Shown here in pieces: positions 16,524 to 25,123 of a stretch of DNA of 64,000 bases. Source of the stretch: Thermohalobaculum sp038534135 (GTDB lineage: Bacteria; Pseudomonadota; Alphaproteobacteria; Rhodobacterales; Rhodobacteraceae); the NCBI GenBank assembly GCA_038534135.1, contig JBCAXJ010000015.1, forward strand, positions 17,913-81,912, given 5' to 3'. The position numbers were made by a program, and so were the translations under genes. Within the stretch, counting starts at the first letter, position 1. Every line of letters starts with the position of its first letter. The notes under the pieces are model-generated. The model was not told the DNA's origin. It searched no databases and saw nothing but the letters and a program-made list of their open reading frames with translations.

Positions 16524-16629
16524 CAAGGCGCAATTCCTCCGCCAGACGGGATTTGACGCAAATCAATGCGCGATCCTGGCGTGCGAGCGAGTTTCTCCTG
16601 GTCAGTCGATCTTCTGGGAGAGATGGATC

Positions 16630-17046
16630 ATGGTTGAAACGACACACCCGAACAGCTTCTGGCCAAACCTGTACGAACCGTTCCGCGCGCTGGGCGGGCG
16701 GATCGCAGACTGGTTCGCACCGGCCTCGGAGGCCGGCTCGAACGGCAGCGGGTATCGCATCGAAATAGAACTTCCTGGCGTGAAGCCGGAGGATGTCGAT
16801 ATTTCGATGCACGATCACGTGCTGCTGGTGAAGGGCGAAAAGCGGACCGAGCGTCAGCACGACGATGGAAAGCTGTTCTTCAGCGAGCGTCAGTTCGGCG
16901 CCTTCCAGCGCACATTCCGGCTGCCGCCGGATGCCGATACCGAAAATGTCGAGGCCGATTTCCGCGATGGTCTGCTCAGCATCGCGATACCCCGCGCCGA
17001 ACCCGCCGCACAAGGTGGGCGAAAGATCGAGATCAAAAACCGTTGA
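16630..17046 (+). CDS. Hsp20/alpha-crystallin small heat-shock protein
   Basis: A 138-residue ATP-independent holdase chaperone that binds unfolding proteins in the cytoplasm. The alpha-crystallin domain spans about residues 42-138: YRIEIELPGVKPEDVDIS, LLVKGEKR, SERQFGAFQRTFRLP and DGLLSIAIPR (the family's G-x-L motif). The C-terminal I-x-I tail is present as IEIKNR. GGGAGA lies upstream of the ATG. It is followed after 60 bp by a DksA-like gene. Confidence 0.95.
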   Translation: MVETTHPNSFWPNLYEPFRALGGRIADWFAPASEAGSNGSGYRIEIELPGVKPEDVDISMHDHVLLVKGEKRTERQHDDGKLFFSERQFGAFQRTFRLPPDADTENVEADFRDGLLSIAIPRAEPAAQGGRKIEIKNR

Positions 17047-17106
17047 GGTTCAGCACAGCATCGGTGGCGCCCGACCAGGACGCCACACAGGCAAGGGAAA
17101 CAGACT

Positions 17107-17418
17107 ATGGATGCAGCCCATTTCACGCAAATCCTGACCGACCGTAAGGCGTATCTGGAGAATTCGCTCAACCACATCGAGCACGAGTTGGACAAGGAAC
17201 CCAGCAAGGATTTCGAGGACCGCGCGACAGAACGCGAAGGCGACGAGGTGATGGAGCATCTCGGCACCGCCGAGCTTGCCGAACTGCGCGCCGTCAATGC
17301 GGCCTTGCATCGGTTGAAAGACGGCACTTACGGAGACTGTGCTGCCTGCGGCGAAGAGATCTCGACCGCACGGCTGGAAGTCGTCCCGCATACGCAGACA
17401 TGCCGCAAGTGCGCCTGA
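17107..17418 (+). CDS. TraR/DksA family zinc-finger protein
   Basis: 103 residues. An N-terminal coiled coil (LTDRKAYLENSLNHIEHELD, then EDRATEREGDEVMEHLG) is followed by a C4 zinc finger, GDCAACGEEISTARLEVVP and TCRKC. Such proteins enter the RNA polymerase secondary channel and modulate initiation. The coil is shorter than in full DksA and the tip motif D-x-x-D-x-A is not evident, so it is probably a short DksA-like paralogue. It follows Hsp20 and may share its stress response. Confidence 0.88.
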   Translation: MDAAHFTQILTDRKAYLENSLNHIEHELDKEPSKDFEDRATEREGDEVMEHLGTAELAELRAVNAALHRLKDGTYGDCAACGEEISTARLEVVPHTQTCRKCA

Positions 17419-17563
17419 GCGTGACGCCCACAACCTGCGAGATCAGAGTCCGCAATCGTCACCTGGTCACAGGCACGTTCGCCCAGGGGTGATCGCGCTT
17501 TTCTGAGCTTGCCGAATTCCCCGGATACCTTAAGTCCGGCTCTCGTTGAGGGGGAGCCGGGTG

Positions 17564-18649
17564 ATGGTCGAACAGGACACGGATGTGGGGATCGTGGGGG
17601 CCGGGCTGTCCGGGCTGACTTTGGCGCGCAAGCTAGTGCTGTCCGGTCTGTCTGTGCAGGTGCTCGAGGCCCGTGAACGGCCTGGTGGGCGGATCCTCGG
17701 CCCCAGGACCGACACGGGCGATCCCCTGCCCTATGATCTGGGACCCGCCTGGGTCTGGCCGCACAACACCGCGTTGCTTCGCCTGCTTCAAGACCTGAAC
17801 CTGTCGACCTTCAAGCAGTATGCGAATGGGAAGCTGGTCTTCGAGGATCCGCAGGGTACGGTTCGCCGCGACCTCGATCTCGCCCCGATGGCCGGATCGC
17901 TGCGAATATCCGGCGGGCTCGAGACCCTCACGAGCGCTCTGATTGCCTCGCTGCCAGAGGGGGCGGTGTCGGTAGGATATGCTGTGGCGCAGATCGACTG
18001 GACCTCTGATCACAAGGCCCTATCGGGCAAAGGTTCGCACGGTGCGTTCGAAGCGCGCGCCAAGCATGTTGTACTGTCACTCCCGCCGCGCGTTCTGGCA
18101 CGGGACATCACGTTCGTGCCCGCGCTATCGCCTGATTTGATCGCCGCCTTCGAACGGGTCCCAACCTGGATGGCCGGGCACGCCAAGCTGATCGCGATCT
18201 ACGACGCACCGTTCTGGCGCGAGATGGGATTGTCCGGAGATGCCATCAGCCACCGGGGACCACTGGCCGAGATCCATGATGCCTCGCCCGCCGCTGACAG
18301 CGCCGGGGCGGTGTTCGGATTCTTCGGAACGTCGGTCGCAGCGCGGCGCGCTGCCGGGGACGCCCTCGTGCCTGCCGCGTTGGATCAACTGACACGGTTG
18401 TTTGGAGAGGCGGCATCGACGCCTCGGCAAGTCCTGTTGCAGGAGTGGGCAAATGAGCCCCTGACGGCGACATCGGCGGATCACACCCCACCCAATGGGC
18501 ATCCGGATTACCGCCGGCCCGAGGGGCTGGATGATCCATCGGCGCATGGCCTGCACTTCGCCGGAACCGAGCTGTCGCCCCATGAAGGCGGTTTCCTGGA
18601 AGGCGCTGTTGGCGCAGCGGACCATGTCGCGACCCGGATCAGTGTCTGA
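17564..18649 (+). CDS. FAD-dependent amine oxidase-like protein
   Basis: 361 residues of the flavin monoamine oxidase/phytoene-desaturase-like family. The N-terminal dinucleotide motif GIVGAGLSGLTLARKL is followed by LEARERPGGRI (FAD ribose contact). The C-terminal FAD block is LHFAGTELSPHEGGFLEGAV. It is shorter than typical monoamine oxidases (about 450), with a reduced substrate domain; the substrate is unknown. The start at 17564 is chosen for GGGGAG 8-13 bases upstream. The neighbouring class III aminotransferase suggests amine catabolism, which is inference. Confidence 0.85.
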   Translation: MVEQDTDVGIVGAGLSGLTLARKLVLSGLSVQVLEARERPGGRILGPRTDTGDPLPYDLGPAWVWPHNTALLRLLQDLNLSTFKQYANGKLVFEDPQGTVRRDLDLAPMAGSLRISGGLETLTSALIASLPEGAVSVGYAVAQIDWTSDHKALSGKGSHGAFEARAKHVVLSLPPRVLARDITFVPALSPDLIAAFERVPTWMAGHAKLIAIYDAPFWREMGLSGDAISHRGPLAEIHDASPAADSAGAVFGFFGTSVAARRAAGDALVPAALDQLTRLFGEAASTPRQVLLQEWANEPLTATSADHTPPNGHPDYRRPEGLDDPSAHGLHFAGTELSPHEGGFLEGAVGAADHVATRISV

Positions 18650-18675
18650 GCGGTAGACCCGCTGGGTTCCCGATT

Positions 18676-18708
18676 GGGCCCCTACTGGCTCTATCGCCAG
18701 GAAAGCCC
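18676..18708. other. Interrupted hairpin in the amine oxidase-aminotransferase gap
   Basis: Outer arms GGGC and GCCC flank CTGGC-TCTATC-GCCAG. It lies 27 bp after the amine oxidase stop and 66 bp before the aminotransferase start. There is no T run, so it is not a clear intrinsic terminator; it may be an operator or an mRNA structure. Confidence 0.35.
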
Positions 18709-18773
18709 GTGGCTGTACTCTGATCCCAGAGAACAATCCGGCCGTTGTGCGCCGGTTACCCCTGGAGATTGCC

Positions 18774-20117
18774 ATGCATGACCTGAACATTGGCGACGCC
18801 GTGCGCGCCAACTCGCTGGAAGAGCACTGGATGCCGTTCAGCGGCAATCGCGATTTCAAAGACAACCCGCGCCTCGTCGTCAAGGGCGAGGGGATGTACT
18901 ACACCGATCACAAGGGTGGCTCGGTCATCGATGGCTCGTCGGCGCTGTTCTGCTCGCCTGCAGGGCACGCACGCCGGGAGATTGCCGACGCGGTTCACGC
19001 GCAGCTTCTGCAGAACTCCTATACGCCGCACTTCCAGTTGGGACATCCGGGATCGTTCGAACTGGCGCGCAAGGTTGCGAACCTGCTGCCCGAGCCGATG
19101 AACCACGTGTTCTTCACGAACTCCGGGTCCGAAAGCATCGACACCGCGCTGAAGATGGTCATGGCCTATCACCGTGCGCGCGGCGAAAGCCAGCGCCTGC
19201 GCTTCGTCAGCCGTGAGCGTGCCTATCACGGCGTCAACATGGGCGGTGTCAGCCTTGCCGGCATGGTCAAGAACCGCGAGACCTTCCCGGTCACCCTGCC
19301 GAACATCGTCACCATCCGCCACACCTTCACCGGCAAGGAGCTGTTCTGCGATGGTCAGCCCGAGCAGGACGGTGTCGAGTTGGCAAACGATCTGGAACGG
19401 CACTGCGCGACCTATGGCGGCTCGACCATCGCGGCCGTCTTCGTCGAGCCGGTGGCAGGGTCGACCGGAACGCTGGTCCCGCCGAAGGGTTACCTGGAGC
19501 GTCTGCGCCAGATCTGCGACGACCACGGCATCCTGTTGGTGTTCGACGAGGTCATCACCGGGTTCGGTCGCCTCGGCAAACCGTTCGCCTCGCAGCTCTG
19601 GAACATCACGCCGGACATCTGCACCATGGCGAAGGCGCTGACCAACGGCTCGATCCCGATGGGTGCGGTCGCGTGCAAAGACGAGATCTACGAGACCGTC
19701 ACCAACGCCTCGCCCGAAAACGCCATCGAGTTTTTCCACGGCTACACCTACTCGGCCCACCCGGCCGCCTGTGCTGCTGGCAACGCGGCGCTGGACATCT
19801 ACGCTAACGAAGGCCTGATGGACCGCGCGGTCGCCATGGCCCCGTACTTCAAGGACGCGATGATGAGCCTGCGCGACCACGAGTTGGTCAAGGACATCCG
19901 CACCATCGGCATGATGAGCGGCCTGGAAGTGCACCCGCAGGCAGGCAAGCCAGGCCTGCGCGGTCAGGAAATGCAGAAAGCCCTGTTCTGGAACGGCTGC
20001 CACGTGAAGTTCACCGGCGATGTCGCCATCGTGGCCCCGGCCTTCGTCGCGGAAAACGCCCATATCGACGAAATCGTCGACAAGCTGCGGATCACTCTGG
20101 ATCAGTTCAAAGGGTGA
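18774..20117 (+). CDS. Class III aminotransferase, omega-amino acid:pyruvate type
   Basis: 447 residues, fold-type I PLP enzyme. Visible blocks: SLEEHWMPFSGNRDF near the start, the substrate loop SSALFCSPAGHARREIADA, FTNSGSESIDTALKM (PLP phosphate), AYHGVNMGGVSLAGM, VFVEPVAGSTGTLVPP, LVFDEVITGFGRLG and the Schiff-base Lys in TMAKALTNGSIPMGAV. The pattern is closest to beta-alanine:pyruvate transaminases, which move the amino group of beta-alanine or taurine-like substrates to pyruvate. GGAG lies 7 bases before the ATG at 18774. The MocR-type regulator at 14992 could control it; no site match was found. Confidence 0.88.
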   Translation: MHDLNIGDAVRANSLEEHWMPFSGNRDFKDNPRLVVKGEGMYYTDHKGGSVIDGSSALFCSPAGHARREIADAVHAQLLQNSYTPHFQLGHPGSFELARKVANLLPEPMNHVFFTNSGSESIDTALKMVMAYHRARGESQRLRFVSRERAYHGVNMGGVSLAGMVKNRETFPVTLPNIVTIRHTFTGKELFCDGQPEQDGVELANDLERHCATYGGSTIAAVFVEPVAGSTGTLVPPKGYLERLRQICDDHGILLVFDEVITGFGRLGKPFASQLWNITPDICTMAKALTNGSIPMGAVACKDEIYETVTNASPENAIEFFHGYTYSAHPAACAAGNAALDIYANEGLMDRAVAMAPYFKDAMMSLRDHELVKDIRTIGMMSGLEVHPQAGKPGLRGQEMQKALFWNGCHVKFTGDVAIVAPAFVAENAHIDEIVDKLRITLDQFKG

Positions 20118-20150
20118 CGCCGCAATGGGCGCGCATCACAGCGCGTCCTC

Positions 20151-20459
20151 TCAGCCTTTCTTCGGGGCAATTGCAAGGGTTGCCCCGAGGCCCAGAATGA
20201 TCATCACGACCCAGGCGTTGTACATCCATTCGGAATAGAGCGCCTCGCCCGGGAAGCCCGCAATCCCTTGCAACAGCAGGGTATAGGCGTCCGACGATTT
20301 CGGCAGCGCGCCACCGATGACGTTGCCATCGACCATCCATTCGCCGAGATACAGCGACACGGTAGGATCGCTTTCGCCGACATGACGGAAGCTCGCGAAC
20401 TTAAAGACCGCCGTCACCAATACGCCCAGCGCCAACAAAACGAAGATCGGATACTTCAT
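20151..20459 (-). CDS. Hypothetical small membrane protein
   Basis: 102 residues with an N-terminal hydrophobic segment (KYPIFVLLALGVLVTAVF) and a C-terminal one (YNAWVVMIILGLGATLAI), joined by about 55 polar residues that would face the periplasm. No family recognised. It converges on the aminotransferase gene, with 33 bp between stops. Confidence 0.6.
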   Translation of the reverse strand: MKYPIFVLLALGVLVTAVFKFASFRHVGESDPTVSLYLGEWMVDGNVIGGALPKSSDAYTLLLQGIAGFPGEALYSEWMYNAWVVMIILGLGATLAIAPKKG

Positions 20460-20568
20460 CGGCCTCTCTCCCGCAGCACAGCCAAGTATGTCAGATTTCT
20501 CTGACAGTCAAAACTGTCACAAGTTCGGACGATTGGCAATGTGTTGAGAGCTGCCGTGTGCCGCGCGA

Positions 20569-20895
20569 TCAGTCGAACACGTCAAAGATATCGTCGAGAT
20601 CATCGAACGCTTCCCGCACATGGTACCACATACCGCGCCTGCGCTTGCCCTTTCGGCGGCGCACGGGACGGTCCTTTGGCAGATGCCGCTTCTCGCTTTC
20701 CGCCGGATGCGGGATCGCAGGTTTCTTGCGGTGCTTCTTCTCGGACCGCTCGAGCACCGGCTGCACGCCTTCCAGACGCTGGATGCTGGCACCGCAGCCA
20801 TGGCAGATCAGGTTTCGCGTCCTCGTCGGCTCGAGGGTTGAGCGCGCCCCACAATAACAGCAGGTCACGACCCGGATCTTGTGTGAAGATTTCAT
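20569..20895 (-). CDS. Hypothetical zinc-ribbon protein with very basic linker
   Basis: 108 residues from the ATG at 20895 (MKSSHKIRVVTCCYCGAR). Two Cys pairs, CYCG near residue 13 and CHGCG near 32, form a likely zinc ribbon. A strongly basic stretch follows (SEKKHRKKPAIP, RRRKGKRRRG), then a short acidic end (DDLDDIFDVFD). It probably binds nucleic acid. Family unknown. It is divergent from the LysM gene by 144 bp. Confidence 0.6.
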   Translation of the reverse strand: MKSSHKIRVVTCCYCGARSTLEPTRTRNLICHGCGASIQRLEGVQPVLERSEKKHRKKPAIPHPAESEKRHLPKDRPVRRRKGKRRRGMWYHVREAFDDLDDIFDVFD

Positions 20896-21039
20896 GCAGG
20901 CCTCCGTTCGGTGGGATTTAGGCACACCGCCTGCTGTTCGCCAGAACTCCGGCACAATCCGGTCTTGTGACCGCCCCGATATCGGTGTCTCAGGGACGGG
21001 CTCGCAGAGGGCGAGGATCATCAAGAACGGGGAAGTACG

Positions 21040-21471
21040 ATGGGATTCTGGAGTTTTCTGACAGGCTCGGGGAAAGATGTCGGCGTCGAGGCCGACAAGG
21101 CCGAAGAGTCGGCCGAGAAGATCAAGGCAGAGATCGCCGGTCTGGGGCTGGAGGCCGACGGTGTCGAGATCGCTGTCGAGGGCGATACCGTCAAGCTGAG
21201 CGGCGCTGCCGTCAGCCAGGAGGTCAAGGAGAAGATCATCCTGGCCGCAGGCAACATCGAGGGCATTGCCGGGGTCGAGGAAAGCGTTGCGGCGCCGGAC
21301 GAAAAAGAGCCCGTGTTCCACACGGTCGAGAAGGGCGATACGCTTTGGGCGATCTCGTCTAAGCATCTGGGCAACGGTGCCCATTACGAGAAGATCTTCG
21401 AGGCAAACAAGCCGATGCTGTCGCATCCTGACAAGATCTATCCCGGACAGGTTCTCCGCATTCCGGCCTGA
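21040..21471 (+). CDS. lysM: BON and LysM domain peptidoglycan-binding protein
   Basis: 143 residues. A BON domain (about 22-86, GLEADGVEIAVEGDTVKLSG) is followed by a LysM domain (about 94-142, FHTVEKGDTLWAISSKHLGN to YPGQVLRIPA). Length and domain order match the E. coli K-binding protein Kbp (YgaU/LysM), a cytoplasmic potassium sensor; there is no signal peptide here, which agrees. The start MGFWSFLTGSGKD is the family's usual N-terminus. Confidence 0.88.
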   Translation: MGFWSFLTGSGKDVGVEADKAEESAEKIKAEIAGLGLEADGVEIAVEGDTVKLSGAAVSQEVKEKIILAAGNIEGIAGVEESVAAPDEKEPVFHTVEKGDTLWAISSKHLGNGAHYEKIFEANKPMLSHPDKIYPGQVLRIPA

Positions 21472-21496
21472 AACGGTCCGGCGCAATGACGCGCTG

Positions 21497-21527
21497 CCAA
21501 CTCCTGGCGATCAGCGTCGGGAGTTGG
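21497..21527. terminator. Hairpin after the LysM gene
   Basis: CCAACTCC, 15-base loop, GGAGTTGG: an 8-bp perfect stem 25 bp beyond the LysM stop. Only a weak T-containing tail (TGTCTT) follows, so terminator function is plausible but not certain. Confidence 0.4.
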
Positions 21528-21665
21528 TGTCTTACGGGCGCAAAACCGACGTGAGTCCAGTACGAAGACACGCGCGATTAGCCTGCAAACATCGCAAGTT
21601 CAATGCATTGGCGCCCGATGTTAGCATGGGTTTTCACAAATGCCGGTAAAGGCCTTTACCCAGTC

Positions 21666-22310
21666 ATGAAACAGGGTCCGGCACATATCGTTCTGCTGAC
21701 AGGCGAGATCTTTGCGCCGTTCCTGCGAGATTACCTGCTGGGCCGAATTCCAGATATCTCGATATCCGTAGCACCGTCCATTCCGACGCTGGAGGCCGCC
21801 CTTCAGGACGCCGGGCGCGCGTGCCGTCTGATCTCGTTCTTGACAAGCATCATCGTGCCAGCGGCCATCCTGCGGCGACTGGGGCCGGAGCCCTTCAACA
21901 TTCATCCGGGGCCGCCGGAAATCCGAGGGATCAACCCGGAGGTCTTCGCGATCTTCGATGACGCGGACAGCTTTGGCGTCACCGCTCATGTGATCGCGCC
22001 GAAGGTTGACAGCGGACCGATCATCTATTGCGAGCGCTTCGCGATGCCGGTTTGCCGTGAACGGCGCACGCTGGCAGACCAGGCCTTACCTTATGCTCTC
22101 AAGGCGTTTCGCCATGTCGCAGATCACTGCGCGGCCTCGCTTGCGCCGATGGCGCGGGTCGATACGATCTGGACCGGACCGCTCAGAACACTCAAAGCAT
22201 TCGATGCGCTTGGTGCGGATGCAGACCGGCTTGCGCGGGCATGCGGGGAGGACGCGATGCGCGGCCACCCACCCGGCGCGGCAACGCATCCACCTGACCT
22301 ACAGCTTTAA
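21666..22310 (+). CDS. Formyltransferase-domain protein
   Basis: About 214 residues with the core of the formyl-transferase fold: PFNIHPGPPEIRGINPEVFAI (the N-x-H-x-G type active site seen in Fmt and PurN) and FGVTAHVIAPKVDSGPII. It could transfer a formyl group from formyl-tetrahydrofolate to an unknown acceptor. The start is uncertain; I use the ATG at 21666 (MKQGPAHIVLLTGE), while ATGs at 21603 and 21618 are also in frame. Its stop overlaps that of the convergent PhzF gene by 12 bp. Confidence 0.75.
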   Translation: MKQGPAHIVLLTGEIFAPFLRDYLLGRIPDISISVAPSIPTLEAALQDAGRACRLISFLTSIIVPAAILRRLGPEPFNIHPGPPEIRGINPEVFAIFDDADSFGVTAHVIAPKVDSGPIIYCERFAMPVCRERRTLADQALPYALKAFRHVADHCAASLAPMARVDTIWTGPLRTLKAFDALGADADRLARACGEDAMRGHPPGAATHPPDLQL

Positions 22311-23192
22311 GACGCCTTCCATCAGGATCGCGCCCGTGCCCGTGACCTTCACGCCTTGGATGGCGTCTCGCGGGCCCAGGATCTCAACCTCGGCCTGGCC
22401 TGGTCTGTCCATCCAGTGGCCCTGCTCTGCGATGTACTGCGGCGCCTCGATCAGTCCGTGGTGCCACAGATACGCAGCGGCAGCACCCGTCGCCGACCCG
22501 GTGAACGGATCCTCTGCGGGATGCGGTGGGGCGAGCAGAAGGCGGGAGAACGTGTCTCCCCGCGGCGTGGCGCCGGCCAGGGTCACAAGGTAGGGTTCCA
22601 TCACATCGGCATCCGCGATGGACGCCTCGGCACGAAAACGGTCAAGGGCTTGCGGATCCATGCGCGCGCGACGCAGCGCATCGTGATCTTTCAGCAGCGT
22701 GATACAGAACGGCAGGCCGGTCGAGACGAATTGCGGCTGGCCGACGATATCCTGCGGCGACAGCCCGACCACCGGCGCGACCCGCTCGGGCGAGACTTTC
22801 TCACCGAACAGAGGTGCGATCTGGGTCATGGTGATGCGCGGTGGGTTGCCCGCCGTCACGGTGATCGGAACCAGCCCGGCGCCGGTCTCCAAGGTCATGG
22901 CGGCGGCGCCCGAGGTCAGATCGACCAGACCTCGGTGCACCATGGACGCAACCGAGGCGATGGTGGGGTGCCCGGCAAACGGGATCTCGCGCGCGGCAAT
23001 GAAGTAGCGCACCTTGATGTCAGCGATATCGGACGGCTCGAGAAACGTGCACTCGACCAGCGACGTCTCGCGGACATAGGCCGTGCAGGTCTCGACCGGG
23101 ATATCGCCCGCGTCATGCACCACGGCGCACCCGTTGCCGCCGAAAGGCGTATCCGTGAAGGCATCGACCCAGTCGAAGGCATAATCAGGCAT
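22299..23192 (-). CDS. PhzF family isomerase-like protein
   Basis: 297 residues of the diaminopimelate-epimerase-fold PhzF family. Visible blocks: WVDAFTDTPFGGNGCAVV at the start, ETSLVECTFL carrying the candidate catalytic Glu, REIPFAGHPTIASVASM, and EDPFTGSATGAAAAYLWHHG near the end. PhzF itself isomerises an intermediate of phenazine synthesis, but no other phenazine gene is here, so this is one of the common stand-alone members of unknown substrate. Confidence 0.88.
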   Translation of the reverse strand: MPDYAFDWVDAFTDTPFGGNGCAVVHDAGDIPVETCTAYVRETSLVECTFLEPSDIADIKVRYFIAAREIPFAGHPTIASVASMVHRGLVDLTSGAAAMTLETGAGLVPITVTAGNPPRITMTQIAPLFGEKVSPERVAPVVGLSPQDIVGQPQFVSTGLPFCITLLKDHDALRRARMDPQALDRFRAEASIADADVMEPYLVTLAGATPRGDTFSRLLLAPPHPAEDPFTGSATGAAAAYLWHHGLIEAPQYIAEQGHWMDRPGQAEVEILGPRDAIQGVKVTGTGAILMEGVLKL

Positions 23193-23500
23193 GGCGCGCG
23201 TCCCGGCAACTGATCTTCTAGGCCAGAACGGTAGCAGTGAACGTCGCCTGCAAGAAATTCGCTTTGGTGATGAGAGGTATCACCAAGCCGCTGGAACACC
23301 TGTTCAGCCCCTGGATCTGATCGCACGGACGGAAGGATGGATCGCTCTGACTTTAATGGCCGCTGTCGGGGGCGAAGCCGACCTTGACTGAAATCGCTCG
23401 TGATATGTAATTCGGAGCTTCACAGACTTGTTAATCCCCTTAAATCTCTGGTTTCGAATTGGCCGGGTCGAATGCGTTTTTCCGCGAACTCTAACGCGGA
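23193..23500. other. 308-bp intergenic stretch
   Basis: Lies upstream of PhzF and downstream of the lipoprotein gene, both on the minus strand. I see no gene, tRNA, repeat or clear terminator. The part beyond about 23390 becomes AT-richer and continues into the AT-rich lipoprotein gene. Confidence 0.5.
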
Positions 23501-24370
23501 TTAGTCTTCAAAAACCGAGATATCTGTGCCCGTATGACGGTACAACTTTTTGGAAATTGGATAGGGGCCACGTGCGTAGTGCTTCTCGATCTGCTCACGC
23601 AACCATGCGATCTGTTCCGGGCTAGACGCATCGACCGACACAAACAAATCTCGAGTCGGTATGCCGAAAATAATCACTTCTCCTAGATGTGCATGGAGTT
23701 TCTGCCATGTGGTTTCGTCTAGTATTAAGCTTGCTTCATAGTCACCACCGTTAACGACCATCGCCCGACCATCGCCAAGGGTGAATTCAGGAAGTCGCGC
23801 AATCTGACGAATGTTGCGAATTGCCCGCTCACGATAATCTGGGTGCCGACTGATCAGGACTCGGATCTGATCCGGATGAGCGTAGACAATGGATCTATCT
23901 GAGTCCACGCAGTAGCGGACAACCAAATCACCAGCAATCTGCTCAGACGTTAGGTTATCAGGATCCGGTGCAAGTATGGCCCAATCACTGGTTCGGACAC
24001 AGGGAAGAAGGCGCTCGATGTCGATGTTATCACTAAGCACATTATGCCATTCCTCTAACGACAACGAATGACGATCCAGAAGATCGTCCAGCGACGAAGG
24101 GTCAGTCGCATAGGCCGCGTAAGCATTGTCCACGAAAGCGTGTTTTGATTGGTCCTTGAACCGGTAAGAAATCGACCCGTCAACCTCAATTGAGATCTCT
24201 GCATCTGGGGAGCGGTCTTTTAAGCGTTGAACGTAAAGTTCAGTAAATTCTAGCTTGGACAAGATCTGAGTGGTGCCGAACTGCTGATCCCCTCGCGACG
24301 GACCGTTAAGACAAGCGCTCACGAAGAACGTAGCCATAAGGCTGAAAACGAACCAACGTAACCTGTCCAT
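23501..24370 (-). CDS. Putative lipoprotein, AT-richer than its surroundings
   Basis: 289 residues. It begins with a short hydrophobic signal and a lipobox ending at Cys20 (LMATFFVSAC). The mature part has a repeated alpha/beta look, with YVQRLKDRSPDAEISIEVDG, VVRYCVDSDRSIVYAHPDQI and the end GPYPISKKLYRHTGTDISVFED. This loosely recalls DUF1444 (YtpQ-like) proteins, but I am not confident. Codon use and base composition are AT-richer than neighbouring genes, which suggests transfer. Probably anchored in the periplasmic face of a membrane. Confidence 0.65.
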   Translation of the reverse strand: MDRLRWFVFSLMATFFVSACLNGPSRGDQQFGTTQILSKLEFTELYVQRLKDRSPDAEISIEVDGSISYRFKDQSKHAFVDNAYAAYATDPSSLDDLLDRHSLSLEEWHNVLSDNIDIERLLPCVRTSDWAILAPDPDNLTSEQIAGDLVVRYCVDSDRSIVYAHPDQIRVLISRHPDYRERAIRNIRQIARLPEFTLGDGRAMVVNGGDYEASLILDETTWQKLHAHLGEVIIFGIPTRDLFVSVDASSPEQIAWLREQIEKHYARGPYPISKKLYRHTGTDISVFED

Positions 24371-24673
24371 AGGTCCACCCCAAGAAATTTCAGCTGATGC
24401 TCATATTACAGACTGGACGAGACTACTAAATAACGGACACCCCGGCTTAAAAATTTTAGCAAGATCAGCGGCTGCATTCCACGACGCTATGTATGATTTA
24501 ACACTTTCCGGGCGAACTCCCAAACTGCAGATTTCACCGACGCTACTCGGTAAGTATGGGCTCAAAGCGATCATTCATAGAACAGTCTGCGGGGCACGTT
24601 GCTAGTCGTCACCCGACTGCGTTGAATGAATTCCGGGCGCTCTGATTCTAGCACTCATCTGGCCGAAAAGCGG
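24371..24673. other. 303-bp AT-rich intergenic stretch
   Basis: Between the lipoprotein start and the ccmE stop. The sequence is AT-rich (for example TTAAAAATTTTAGC near 24450). It should hold the promoter of the lipoprotein gene, but I cannot assign boxes. No gene or repeat seen. Confidence 0.5.
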
Positions 24674-25123
24674 TTAGCTTCCCGCGTCGCCTTCGGGCCG
24701 GAAGTGGCCCTGTTCTTTCAGCGCGTCGGCGACTTCCTTGGGCATGTAGTTCTCGTCGTGCTTCGCTAGGACCTCGGACGCGGTGAACTGGCCGTTGCGC
24801 CAGTAGCCCTCGGCCACGATGCCTTGCCCTTCGCGGAACAGATCCGGCAGCACGCCGTTGAAGGCGACTTTGACCGTGCCGTTGCCGTCCGTGATCTCGA
24901 ACAGGTTCACCGTGCCGTCCTTGCCGACGGTGCCTTCGACGACGAGGCCCCCGACACGCAGAAGCTGGTCCGGGGCGAACTGTTGCTCGACCAGTTCCGT
25001 CGGTGACTTGAAGAAGGCGATCGCGTCCTGCGCCAGGAACCCGAACAGCCCGGCCGCGCCGGCCAGGGCCGCGCCACCGATCACCAGCATCTGGATACGC
25101 CGGGTCTTGCGCGAGGTTTTCAT
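24674..25123 (-). CDS. ccmE: Cytochrome c maturation heme chaperone CcmE
   Basis: 149 residues. An N-terminal anchor (RRIQMLVIGGAALAGAAGLFGF) is followed by a periplasmic OB-fold (LRVGGLVVEGTVGKDG, ITDGNGTVKVAFNGVLPDLF, GQGIVAEGYW). The covalent heme-binding His is in the H-x-x-x-Y motif LAKHDENYMP. It carries heme from CcmC to the CcmFH ligase. The start at 25123 overlaps the stop of the YihY-like gene (ATGA), so the two are coupled. No other ccm gene is in the window. Confidence 0.95.
   Translation of the reverse strand: MKTSRKTRRIQMLVIGGAALAGAAGLFGFLAQDAIAFFKSPTELVEQQFAPDQLLRVGGLVVEGTVGKDGTVNLFEITDGNGTVKVAFNGVLPDLFREGQGIVAEGYWRNGQFTASEVLAKHDENYMPKEVADALKEQGHFRPEGDAGS

Noticed and set aside
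16462..17013. N-terminal extension of the MocR regulator back to 17013
   Set aside because: It would cross the operator and lie antisense to Hsp20; the GntR domain begins right after 16461.
18756..20063. A 435-codon open frame on the minus strand
   Set aside because: Antisense of the class III aminotransferase, whose PLP motifs are unambiguous.
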